Assembly: GCA_022820675.1 (NCBI GenBank)
Contig: JAJEFC010000289.1
Coordinates: 1-57,304 of the forward strand
Origin: Vicinamibacteria bacterium
GTDB taxonomy: Bacteria; Acidobacteriota; Vicinamibacteria; Vicinamibacterales; UBA8438
Length of the DNA: 57,304 bases
Direction: 5' to 3'
Shown here: one piece after another, positions 50,056 to 57,304 of the stretch
Layout: each line of letters starts with the position of its first letter
Numbering within the stretch: position 1 is the first letter of the stretch
The notes under the pieces: model-generated
Databases searched by the model: none
The model's input: the letters and a program-made list of their open reading frames with translations, nothing else
What the model was told of the DNA's origin: nothing
Position numbers and translations under genes: made by a program

Positions 50056-51021
50056 GACGCCGACGCAGCCGCACCGACGGCGCTCGACGCCAGCGAGTTC
50101 CCCGGATGCCGTGCGGTGCGCATCTCCCGCGAGGAGATCGACGGCTACGGACGCGTCGAGTACTGGGACGCCGCCACCGAGATCGCGATGGTGTGCGAAG
50201 GCGTCAGCGTCTACCACGAGCATCCGTCGCAGCGCGTGGCGCAGATGACGACGCTGATCGCGCTGACTCGGGGCTCGCCCATCGAGACCTTCGGCCACGC
50301 CGACCTGCTGTTGCGGGACGAACACGGTGAACGGCGCCGCATCATGCAGGCGGACCAGACGGTGTACCTGTACCCGAAGCGGGACCGCCCCGCGGGCGCC
50401 TCCATGGTGGTCGGCGAGGACACCCTGCCGGACGTGATCGTGGAGGTCGATCACACCACCGACGTACGCCGCCGCAAGCTGTCGCTGTACGAGTCGTGGG
50501 GGCTGCCCGAAGTGTGGGTGGAGGTGCCGGACGCAGACTCGCCCAGCCGGGCGGCGAGCCGCGAGCCGGGCGTGACGATCCACGTCCTGCACCCCGACGG
50601 CGCCTACCGCGAATCGGCCGAGAGCCGCGCGTTCCCCGGCTGGAGGGCGTCGGAGATCCACCGGTCGATGAACGAACCGACGCTCTCGGTGGAGACCATG
50701 GCGGTCCTCGAACGGGTCGCCCGGGCGCTGCGCGACCGCGACGGCGCCGAAACCCGCGACGCACCCTTCCTCCACCGAATGCGGGCGGAAGGCCTCGCCG
50801 CGGGACGGTCGGAAGGCCGAGCGGAAGGCCTCGCCGAGCAACGGACCCTGCTCTGCCGCCGGGCGGCGCGCCGCTTCGGCGCCGAGACGGGGGCACGGCT
50901 GGCCGTTCTGATCGCCGCCGTGGACGACCCGGACCACCTGGCCGACATCGGCGAGTGGATCGTCACCTGCGCTTCTGGCTCCGCGCTGCTGGACCGCTTC
51001 TCGCGCCGGCGGCCGTCCTGA
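49843..51021 (+). CDS. Uma2-family (DUF820) nuclease with duplicated N terminus and DUF4351-like tail
   Basis: 392 aa from ATG 49843; starting at ATG 49957 would give 354 aa, close to the 357 aa of the paralogue at 34999-36072. Both starts have GAGG/AGGA upstream because the region is duplicated. The Uma2 core is HEHPSQRVAQMTTLIAL, DTLPDVIVEVDHTTDVRRRK and YESWGLPEVWVEVPDAD. The tail AGRSEGRAEGLAEQRTLLCR ... GEWIVTCASGSALLDRF is the module also found on the Rpn protein. The first 75 residues are low-complexity and probably disordered. Nuclease activity on DNA is presumed from the family. Confidence 0.86.
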   Translation: MTPTSATVAPRSPSSSSRSASAPPPADAVVAPVPEAGHMPTSATAVPRSPSSSSRSASAPPPADAVVAPVPDADAAAPTALDASEFPGCRAVRISREEIDGYGRVEYWDAATEIAMVCEGVSVYHEHPSQRVAQMTTLIALTRGSPIETFGHADLLLRDEHGERRRIMQADQTVYLYPKRDRPAGASMVVGEDTLPDVIVEVDHTTDVRRRKLSLYESWGLPEVWVEVPDADSPSRAASREPGVTIHVLHPDGAYRESAESRAFPGWRASEIHRSMNEPTLSVETMAVLERVARALRDRDGAETRDAPFLHRMRAEGLAAGRSEGRAEGLAEQRTLLCRRAARRFGAETGARLAVLIAAVDDPDHLADIGEWIVTCASGSALLDRFSRRRPS

Positions 51022-51148
51022 GACCCGGCCCTGCTTTCAGCGCACACGAGCCCCATTCCCTCGTCAAAGGCGCCGAACCGGCGGCTGTCGAGTCGCGGCC
51101 AGGACACTGAGCCGCAGATCATGTCGCGGCCCAACGGGCAGTCGACGC

Positions 51149-52204
51149 TCACGCGGCGCCGTTCCCAGCGCCAATCAACGCCAGCATCTCCTGGTGGATG
51201 CCGGGCCACGGCCGCCCGAGGTCGACACTACGCGCACGGATCGCGAACCCTTCCAGCCGAAGGTCTATCGCCAACCGCTCCCTCACCATCGGATACAGCA
51301 GGACACCCTCGTGCCGGGGTCCGGGCTCCGTCGCGTCCCGGTTTCGGAGGTACGCCAGCAACTGATACAGGTTGTCCGCAGGGAGCTTCCTGGCGCCGTG
51401 CCGACCCGCCAGCGGATCTGCGTAGTACTTCGTGTCCAGAATGATGCGCCGCTCCCGCGAATCGAGCAGCACGTCGCCCTCCATCCGCGGGATGGCCGAG
51501 CGATGCGGCTCCCCTGTGCCCTCGTCGTCCCATCGAATCGCGCGCCCACCTCGGTTCACCCGATACTCGCCCTGCTCGTGCCGAAAAAACCCAATCACGA
51601 AGTCCTCGAACAGCTTCCACATGCGCGCCTGGTCCCTGCGGAAGTCGGTGAACCGTGCATCACCCGACGTCTCGTCGACGAGCAGGCACTCGTGAACGAG
51701 CCGGCACACCGAGAGCAGGAACCGATAGCGGCGGCGGTTCCGATCCAGTTGCACCTGTCCGAACAGCCGCCGACCGAGCCGCACGACGCTCACGCCCTCC
51801 AGCGCGCGATACGCCAGCCTGACGCGGTCTCGCACGTCACGGTCCAGCTCCACGATTCTCAGGAGGGCCGCGAGCGTCGAACGGAGGATGCGGTTGTGAA
51901 GCACGTCGTGCGACAGCTCCTCGAAGTCGCACGCCACCCGACCGCGCGATCGCAACGCCCGCGCCGCCGTGTCGCTCAGGGCGACCTTGGCCCGAACGCC
52001 GGCCAGGTCTTCCCGCACTTCGCGGTAGCCCCGGTCCAGGCCCCTCCGAATCAACCGGGCGGACCCTGTGGCGAGCAAGTGGCCGAGCAGGTCGTGAACG
52101 CGCTTCAACCCCTCCAGGTCCTCCGCCCGGACCACCTCCAAGTCCTCGGCGTGCCCCCAGGCGTAGCAGAGCAGGTAGTAGACGTTGGCGATGGGAATGT
52201 TCAC
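51149..52204 (-). CDS. mcrC: McrC-like nuclease subunit of a McrBC system
   Basis: 351 aa. The start IPIANVYYLLCYAWGHAEDL is characteristic of McrC-type proteins. The C-terminal PD-(D/E)XK nuclease core is EGDVLLDSRERRIILDTKYY near residue 240-260, followed by NLYQLLAYLRNRDAT. It overlaps the McrB gene by 4 bases (ATGA). McrC joins the McrB hexamer, stimulates GTP hydrolysis and cuts DNA carrying modified bases. All expected catalytic residues (Asp, Asp, Lys) are present, so the system looks functional. Confidence 0.9.
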   Translation of the reverse strand: MNIPIANVYYLLCYAWGHAEDLEVVRAEDLEGLKRVHDLLGHLLATGSARLIRRGLDRGYREVREDLAGVRAKVALSDTAARALRSRGRVACDFEELSHDVLHNRILRSTLAALLRIVELDRDVRDRVRLAYRALEGVSVVRLGRRLFGQVQLDRNRRRYRFLLSVCRLVHECLLVDETSGDARFTDFRRDQARMWKLFEDFVIGFFRHEQGEYRVNRGGRAIRWDDEGTGEPHRSAIPRMEGDVLLDSRERRIILDTKYYADPLAGRHGARKLPADNLYQLLAYLRNRDATEPGPRHEGVLLYPMVRERLAIDLRLEGFAIRARSVDLGRPWPGIHQEMLALIGAGNGAA

Positions 52205-54459
52205 CGCCTCAACAGCTCCGCCAGCTCTTCGGCACGTTCCGGTCGGTCGAACCAGTACTCGCGCAGCAGGGGCGCGATCTGCGTCTCGACGACCGACTCG
52301 TACCAGCCGTCGTCCACGCTCTCCGTCTGATCATCCGGCACGAAGAAGCTGTGCCCGATCTGGAACCCGGGTCCGAGATCCTTGTCCTCGCGAATGCGCT
52401 CGTTCAGCTCCATCAGCTTCGTCTCGATCCTGTCGACGAGCTTCCGGTCCACGCCCGCCTCGAGAAGATGCTCTCGGAACTCGTCCGTGCCGTACGCGGG
52501 CATCAGCGCTTCGAAGGCGAACCGCCGCCGTAGCGCGTAGTCGACCATGGCCAGAGACCGGTCCGCGGTGTTCATCATGCCCAGGACATGCACGTTGTCG
52601 GGCACGAAGAAGCGCTCTTCGGCGCCGCTGTACGTCAACGGAATCGCGTGGGCCGGCCCCCGCTTGTCCCGCTCGACGAGCATCAGCAGTTCGCCGAAGA
52701 TCCGGGACAGATTGCCCCGATTGACTTCATCGATGATGAACACGAACCGCGTGTCCGGCCGCGCCTCGGCCCGCTTGCAGAACTCGAAGAACACGCCGTT
52801 CCTCAGTGCGAACCCTCCGGTCTCGGTCGGCCGCCAGCCTTGTACGAAGTCCTCGTAGGCATAGGACTGATGGAACTGCACCATCTCGACCGCATCGGGA
52901 TCCTGTCGTCCGATCAGACACCAGGCGAGTCGCTTGGCGATCCACGTCTTGCCGACGCCGGGCGGACCTTGGAGGATCAGGTTCTTCTGCGCCGCCAGCG
53001 CATCGAGCATGCGGGTGAACTGCCGGGGCGGGATGAAGACGTCCTGGAGCGCCGAGTCGACGTCGTATTGCTCCGCTTCCCCCGGCAGGGCGGCCGCACC
53101 GCCCTCCATGAGCTCCATGAGACGGAACACGCGCCGCACCCAGCCGGGGTAGCGGGTCCATCGGGTCAGCGTCTTGACAACAAATCGCTCTGTCCCGGGC
53201 AGCTCCACCGGTCTCGTGATTGGATGCCATTCGACCTTCCGGACGTGCTGGAAGTCCGTACGGTCGGGATCGTACACGTAGCTCCCTCGAACCGTGCCCC
53301 ATCCGAGGATGGCGCGAACGCCACGCTTGGCGATGAGTATGTCCCCGACACTCATCTCGTGCGCGAAATCCCACATCGTCAGCGAGTGATTGATCGGGTT
53401 GTCTCCCAGCCCACTCTCGGCTGCCGCTCGGCGAATGTCGTCCAGGGACTGGTACTCGCCGAGATCCCCGACACCCTCGTAGTCAATCGCCGCAATGCCG
53501 CGCTGCTGGAAGTCCGTCCAGCGACGGGCGCCCGCGCCGGGGGCGATGGCCCAGACGTCGGCCTCGCCGAACCGCTTCCGAAACCACGTTTCGTCGTCGC
53601 CCTCTGATACCGCCGAGGCATCTCCGGGGGGCTCTCCCGACGACGACGAAGACGACCCCCTCCGAGCCACATCCGCCCGCCAGACCTCCTCGAACGGCGG
53701 CTGATAGAAGTCGATCTCCTCACCGGGGAGATCGGCCTCAAGCCGCTTGCGAATCTCCAACAGTTTCCGGTCGATGGAGATATCATCATCTTCGTCGACC
53801 GGCAACGCGTCGCCCCACTTCCGGGCGAACCCCTTGACGATCTCCCGCTTGCTACTCCCTACGACAATGGGTTCGAACCAGTCCGGAAACAGCAGGAACA
53901 GCAGCGCATGCCGAAACCAGCGCCTCCGGACGCGTTCGCAACCGGCGAGCCAATCGGCGAACTTCCACGGATCAATCGCGAGCTCTTCGCGCTGCTGCCC
54001 GGAAATAGTAAACCAGTCGAGCATCACCAAGACGGTGAATCCCAGCTCGAGCCACTGATGCGCTCGACCCGAGCCGAGATTCGCGCACCCCGTCAGGACA
54101 TCGTCGTCGAGCGCCCAGTGATCCTCGGGAAGCCGCGCCCCGGACCACTCCCAGACCATCGCGATCCGGTCCCGCTTCGTATTCGGCTTGACGTCTCTCA
54201 CGATGAGATAGAACGCCCAGGTCAGCTCCGACCACAGACGCTTCGCCTCTGGAGGCGCGGGATCCAGTTGGCGGCGCAGTTTCTCGTAGAAGGGATCCGA
54301 TCCTGCGTCGGGGCTCTCGACGACGTGAACGCGGAGCTGGTCGAAGTTTTGCCCTGTCCACAGCCGTTCTTCGCCGAACAGCGACCCGCCGTCCAGCAGG
54401 CATCGCTGCTTCCATCGGTCGGCAGCGGAGAGGATGGCGGCTGCCTGTTGTCTGCTCAT
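52201..54459 (-). CDS. mcrB: McrB-like GTPase with EVE-like modified-base reader
   Basis: 752 aa from ATG 54459 (AGGGA 7 bases upstream; the earlier frame is not protein-like). Residues 1-270 are an uncharacterised N-terminal part (WKQRCLLDGGSLFGEERLWT, YLIVRDVKPNTKRDRIAMVW). Residues about 298-412 resemble EVE/PUA-like readers (DVWAIAPGAGARRWTDFQQR, MSVGDILIAKRGVRAILGWG). The AAA+ motor has Walker A GPPGVGKTW near 500, FVFIIDEVNRGNLSRIFGEL and the McrB signature MNTADRSLA near 628. The motor uses GTP and drives DNA translocation. Modified-base recognition is inferred from the EVE-like part. Confidence 0.9.
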   Translation of the reverse strand: MSRQQAAAILSAADRWKQRCLLDGGSLFGEERLWTGQNFDQLRVHVVESPDAGSDPFYEKLRRQLDPAPPEAKRLWSELTWAFYLIVRDVKPNTKRDRIAMVWEWSGARLPEDHWALDDDVLTGCANLGSGRAHQWLELGFTVLVMLDWFTISGQQREELAIDPWKFADWLAGCERVRRRWFRHALLFLLFPDWFEPIVVGSSKREIVKGFARKWGDALPVDEDDDISIDRKLLEIRKRLEADLPGEEIDFYQPPFEEVWRADVARRGSSSSSSGEPPGDASAVSEGDDETWFRKRFGEADVWAIAPGAGARRWTDFQQRGIAAIDYEGVGDLGEYQSLDDIRRAAAESGLGDNPINHSLTMWDFAHEMSVGDILIAKRGVRAILGWGTVRGSYVYDPDRTDFQHVRKVEWHPITRPVELPGTERFVVKTLTRWTRYPGWVRRVFRLMELMEGGAAALPGEAEQYDVDSALQDVFIPPRQFTRMLDALAAQKNLILQGPPGVGKTWIAKRLAWCLIGRQDPDAVEMVQFHQSYAYEDFVQGWRPTETGGFALRNGVFFEFCKRAEARPDTRFVFIIDEVNRGNLSRIFGELLMLVERDKRGPAHAIPLTYSGAEERFFVPDNVHVLGMMNTADRSLAMVDYALRRRFAFEALMPAYGTDEFREHLLEAGVDRKLVDRIETKLMELNERIREDKDLGPGFQIGHSFFVPDDQTESVDDGWYESVVETQIAPLLREYWFDRPERAEELAELLRR

Positions 54460-54906
54460 TTCGTATCCCTGCACGAGGAAGAGGGGCAAGAAGGACCTGA
54501 ACACCCCACTCGGGAACGGCGAGTGCGCCACGGTGCTTTCCCGATCGCGTCGTGGGATTGAAGACGGGCCGAACATCATCGCGTGTGCAGTCGATTGGCG
54601 AGCGCGAGAGTCGCATGATAGCACGCTGAAATCCGAGGTGGGCGTCGGCGAGGGGAGCCCCCGCATCGACCAATGCGCATCTCCACGATCTCGAAGAAAC
54701 CCGCGACCGCTTGCACTTTTTGCTTGACAGCTTTTCGCAGTCAGTCAGCACGATTTCCGGGGCACGATCAGGAATGCCCGCTGAACACCCTCAGTGGCCG
54801 CGGGCTGGACGACCCGGGCCACGAGACCGAATTCGGCCGCCCCAAGGTCCGTTCGGGCCGCTGGCGCGAACACAAGCCGCTCAAAATCAATGGGTTACGA
54901 TGAGGC
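54460..54906. other. 447-base space between McrB and the DUF222 gene
   Basis: Lower GC than the surroundings. No frame is convincing. A TTGACA occurs at 54723-54728 without a -10 at the right distance. It probably holds divergent promoters for both genes. Confidence 0.4.
54896..54901 (+). promoter_or_regulatory. candidate -10 adjacent to the DUF222-HNH start codon
   Basis: TACGAT ends 5 bases before ATG 54907, consistent with a leaderless or near-leaderless mRNA. Confidence 0.3.
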
Positions 54907-56463
54907 ATGCACCTTGAAGCCAGACCGCACGTCCCTGCGCCCCCGCTGCATCCCGCGGACTTGATCGTGCCCGAGAGCGACGCACCCGCACCGCGGCCCT
55001 GGTGCCCCGACGGTCCCCAGGCCGAGGTCGTTGCGCTCGGCGACCGCATCGCCGAGCTCTCCGCCCGCATCAGCGCCGCCACCTGGGAGCTGCTGAGCCT
55101 CATCCGACAGTTCGACGAGCGCTACGGCTGGGCCGGCTGCACGTCGTGCGCCGAGTGGCTGGGCTGGCGCACCGGGCTCGCCCCGGGCGCGGCCCGCGAG
55201 CACGTGCGGGTGGCGCGCGCCCTCGCCGACCTGCCGAAGCTGAGCGACGCCATGCGGCGCGGCAAGGTCTCCTACTCGAAGATGCGCGCGGTCACGCGAG
55301 TGGCGACGCCGGAGACCGAGGACGACCTGCTGAACGTGGCGCTGTCGGGCACCGCCGCCCATGTCGAGAAGATCGTGCGGGGGTGGCGGCGGGTGGACCG
55401 CCTGGCGGAGCAGGCCGAGGACCGGCGGCGGCACGAGACCCGGTCGCTGCGGACGTGGGTGGACGAGGACGGGATGGTGGTGATTCGGGGCCGTCTGTCG
55501 CCTGAGGTGGGCGCGGTCGTGCGGCGGGCGCTCGAGGCGGCGTGCGACCAGGCCCGCGGCGCCGACGCAACGGCGGCGGACGCGGGCGGAGAGGCCGCCC
55601 CCGGCGCCGAGACCGTTCCCGGCGCAGAGGCGGAGGCGCCGTCGCTGGCGAAGCAGCAGGCGGATGCGCTGGGGGTGATTGCGGAGTGCGCATTGTCGGG
55701 CGGGCTCGACCAGGGGACGGCGGGAGACCGGTATCAGGTGGTGGTGCACGTGGACGCGGACGCCCTGACCGAAGCGCCCGACGTGCGGGAAGCGCTCGAC
55801 GTTCCCGCGGGAACGTCCGAGACAGCCGCGTCGCCGCGACGAACCGCGTCCAGCCCGGCCGGCCGCCGCCAGACGGTGCTGGAAGAGGCGGGGGGCATCC
55901 ACATCTCGGCGGAGACGGCGCGGCGGCTGGCCTGTGACGCGGCCACGGTCGTGATGCAGCACGGCTCCGGCGGCGAGGTCCTCGATGTCGGCCGCCGCAC
56001 GCGGACCATCTCGCCAGCCCTCCGCCGGGCCCTGCACGCCCGCGACCGCCAGTGCCGGTTTCCGGGGTGCCGGAACGTCCGGGTCGATGCCCATCACATC
56101 AGACACTGGGCCCACGGCGGGGTGACGGCGCTCGACAATCTGGTTCTGCTATGCCGGCGGCACCACCGGGCGGTTCACGAGGAGGGGTTCCGCGTCATAC
56201 TGGATGCAGGCGGTGACGTGGAGTTCATTCGGCCCGACGGCTGTCCGCTGCCGGAAGCGCCGGCGCCGCCGGATTGGACCGGTCGGCCGTTGGCGCCGGT
56301 GAGGGCGCGGCTCGAACGGGAGGGCATAGAGATTGATCCCGACACCCTCACGCCCGACTGGCGCGGCGAGCGTCTGGACCTGGATTGGGTGATCCACCAG
56401 TTGTGGCGTCCGCGCCCGCAGGCGGAGGCAACTCGCGACCGGCAGGCGGCCGACCGGTCTTGA
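54907..56463 (+). CDS. DUF222 protein with C-terminal HNH nuclease domain
   Basis: 518 aa. Residues 40-330 are the helical DUF222 (13E12-like) domain: AELSARISAATWELLSLIRQ, GCTSCAEWLGWRTGLAPGAA, KVSYSKMRAVTRVATPETED and EEAGGIHISAETARRLACDA. Residues 380-425 hold the HNH motif: CRFPGCRN, VDAHHIRHWAHGGVTALDNL, VLLCRRHHRAVHEEG. Cys and His residues for zinc and the catalytic His are intact. Such genes are abundant in Actinobacteria and some Acidobacteriota and are thought to be mobile-element-related nucleases. An Ala/Glu-rich insert near residue 215-250 is low-complexity. It lies just beyond the McrBC genes on the opposite strand. Confidence 0.92.
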   Translation: MHLEARPHVPAPPLHPADLIVPESDAPAPRPWCPDGPQAEVVALGDRIAELSARISAATWELLSLIRQFDERYGWAGCTSCAEWLGWRTGLAPGAAREHVRVARALADLPKLSDAMRRGKVSYSKMRAVTRVATPETEDDLLNVALSGTAAHVEKIVRGWRRVDRLAEQAEDRRRHETRSLRTWVDEDGMVVIRGRLSPEVGAVVRRALEAACDQARGADATAADAGGEAAPGAETVPGAEAEAPSLAKQQADALGVIAECALSGGLDQGTAGDRYQVVVHVDADALTEAPDVREALDVPAGTSETAASPRRTASSPAGRRQTVLEEAGGIHISAETARRLACDAATVVMQHGSGGEVLDVGRRTRTISPALRRALHARDRQCRFPGCRNVRVDAHHIRHWAHGGVTALDNLVLLCRRHHRAVHEEGFRVILDAGGDVEFIRPDGCPLPEAPAPPDWTGRPLAPVRARLEREGIEIDPDTLTPDWRGERLDLDWVIHQLWRPRPQAEATRDRQAADRS

Positions 56464-56642
56464 CCGCGAGCATCGGGGTGACCGCTTCCATGGCGGTCCC
56501 AGCGGAGCCGAAGGCGAGGATGTGGGCGGGCCAGGCTCGCGTTGCGCTACCCTCGTCCCTACCGCCACCGCGCCCATCGTCGATGACCGCCCCGGCGCGC
56601 GTCAGGCCGGCGATTCGGGTGTCGTGAGCACGAACGCGCACG

Positions 56643-57173
56643 TCAACAGTAGACCAACAGATACTTCGTTGGCGCACGCCGACGGGGCACGCAACGACCC
56701 CACGGGCCGGTCAACCAAGCCGCTACCTCTCGCGCACATCTGACCATTCCATGAGACAGGGAACCCCGTTCGCACGTCCCGCAGGGAAGATTCTCTTCGA
56801 TCTGACGGAGCCGCCGCTCCTTCGAATCGCCGTCGACGACAACGATGGCACCGCCCGGACGGAGGCGGCTGCGGCGCCAAGCCGTGATCGTGGACAACGC
56901 CGTGAGCGGCCAAGCATGTCCCCGATTCAACCGGACCGGACGAACCGCAATCTCGTTGAGCACCTGCTGCGCCACGATGAGGTCGAAACGCCCCTCGATG
57001 GACCCGTGAGTCCCGGCCTGGAATTCCAGCCACGGAGGCTCGGCAGCCAAGCCCATTAGCCCCCGCGATTCGACGACGAGCGGAACAGTGAATCCCCGCA
57101 CGAACGGCTCCCAGACGTCGATCTCGGCGTCCAGTAGTGTGACGGTCGCCTCGGAGCTCAGATAGAGGAATTG
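56643..57173 (-). pseudogene. 5-prime-truncated methyltransferase-like gene
   Basis: The frame is open from TGA 57174-57176 down to the stop at 56643. It reads QFLYLSSEATVTLLDAEIDV, WEPFVRGFTVPLVVE, RFDLIVAQQVLNEI, LRPGGAIVVVDGDSKERRL, which resembles the central and C-terminal part of a class I SAM-dependent methyltransferase (post-motif II and the LRPGG loop). The SAM-binding N terminus is absent, and the frame meets the apparent end of an insertion sequence exactly where it breaks. It is therefore probably a gene interrupted by the insertion. Confidence 0.55.
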
Positions 57174-57304
57174 TCAAATGTTGTGGATCGGCCCTTGACG
57201 TGATCAGGCGGCCTCCTTCCGATCCTCCGTCCGGATGACGCCATCGACGAAGACGACGCCGGCCCGGACCAGGGGCAGCAGGTGCGCCCCGTTCAACCGA
57301 CGCC
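57174..57304 (-). mobile_element. right end of an insertion sequence (IS256-like, partial)
   Basis: The minus strand ends CCACAACATTTGACA at 57174, a terminal sequence style I associate with IS256/mutator-type elements, 30 bases after a transposase-like stop codon. The left part lies outside the window, so inverted repeats and target duplication cannot be verified. Confidence 0.35.
57204..57304 (-). CDS. C-terminal fragment of a probable transposase (runs off window)
   Basis: Thirty-two codons to TGA: RRLNGAHLLPLVRAGVVFVD then GVIRTEDRKEAA. The G-V-x-F-x-x-G pattern near the C terminus recalls transposases, but the stretch is too short for certainty. The 5-prime part is outside the window. 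Confidence 0.35.
   Translation of the reverse strand, partial: RRLNGAHLLPLVRAGVVFVDGVIRTEDRKEAA

Overview
The window is about 70% GC with compact, often overlapping genes, no rRNA, no recognisable tRNA and no CRISPR array. The gene content suggests an aerobic, heterotrophic member of Acidobacteriota, probably Vicinamibacteria-like. The reasons are an ECF sigma factor co-translated with a large membrane Ser/Thr kinase, many exported proteins of families common in that phylum, a UnbU-like membrane protein, a DUF1552 remnant, a form II CoxSLM oxidase, a PQQ dehydrogenase and a bactofilin. This assignment is an inference from family content, not from a phylogenetic marker.

Layout. 1-4,251: REP-like repeat, a small hypothetical gene, then a sigma factor/kinase operon read leftwards. 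4,410-7,276: exported VOC protein, exported NHL propeller and a DUF4160/DUF2442 pair. 7,282-12,321: the most coherent metabolic unit, a leftward cluster encoding delta, beta, biotin-carrier and carboxyltransferase (alpha) subunits of a sodium-pumping glutaconyl-CoA-type decarboxylase, with an acyl-CoA dehydrogenase embedded. Together these could take glutaryl-CoA to crotonyl-CoA while exporting Na+. 12,510-15,341: RnfD/UnbU-like membrane protein and a SUMF1-type protein. 15,457-17,221: TOPRIM (DUF3226-like) plus OLD-like ATPase pair, a defence candidate. 17,299-24,430: exported proteins (unknown family, lytic transglycosylase, NHL propeller, alpha/beta hydrolase). 24,676-30,621: accessory zone with a DUF1552 remnant, two unrelated ATPases, an exported HpcH/HpaI-type aldolase and an Rpn-family nuclease. 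31,063-34,812: coxSLM operon. 34,999-38,898: Uma2 nuclease, nuclease remnant, SUOX-like molybdoenzyme, bactofilin and FkbM methyltransferase. 39,435-49,606: PQQ dehydrogenase, zincless Fpg, exported unknown protein, TPP enzyme with an orphan molybdenum hydroxylase, and an exported MBL-fold protein. 49,843-57,304: second Uma2 nuclease, McrBC, DUF222-HNH protein, a truncated methyltransferase and the end of an insertion sequence.

The window repeatedly shows small tandem duplications that straddle gene starts or ends: upstream of fpg, at the coxS/coxL junction, in the second Uma2 gene, and upstream of the ATPase at 25,180. Several leave or create translatable short frames. A second theme is a C-terminal module shared by three nucleases of two different families. 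Promoter calls rest on -10 hexamers read by eye; several place the transcription start at or next to the start codon, suggesting leaderless mRNAs.
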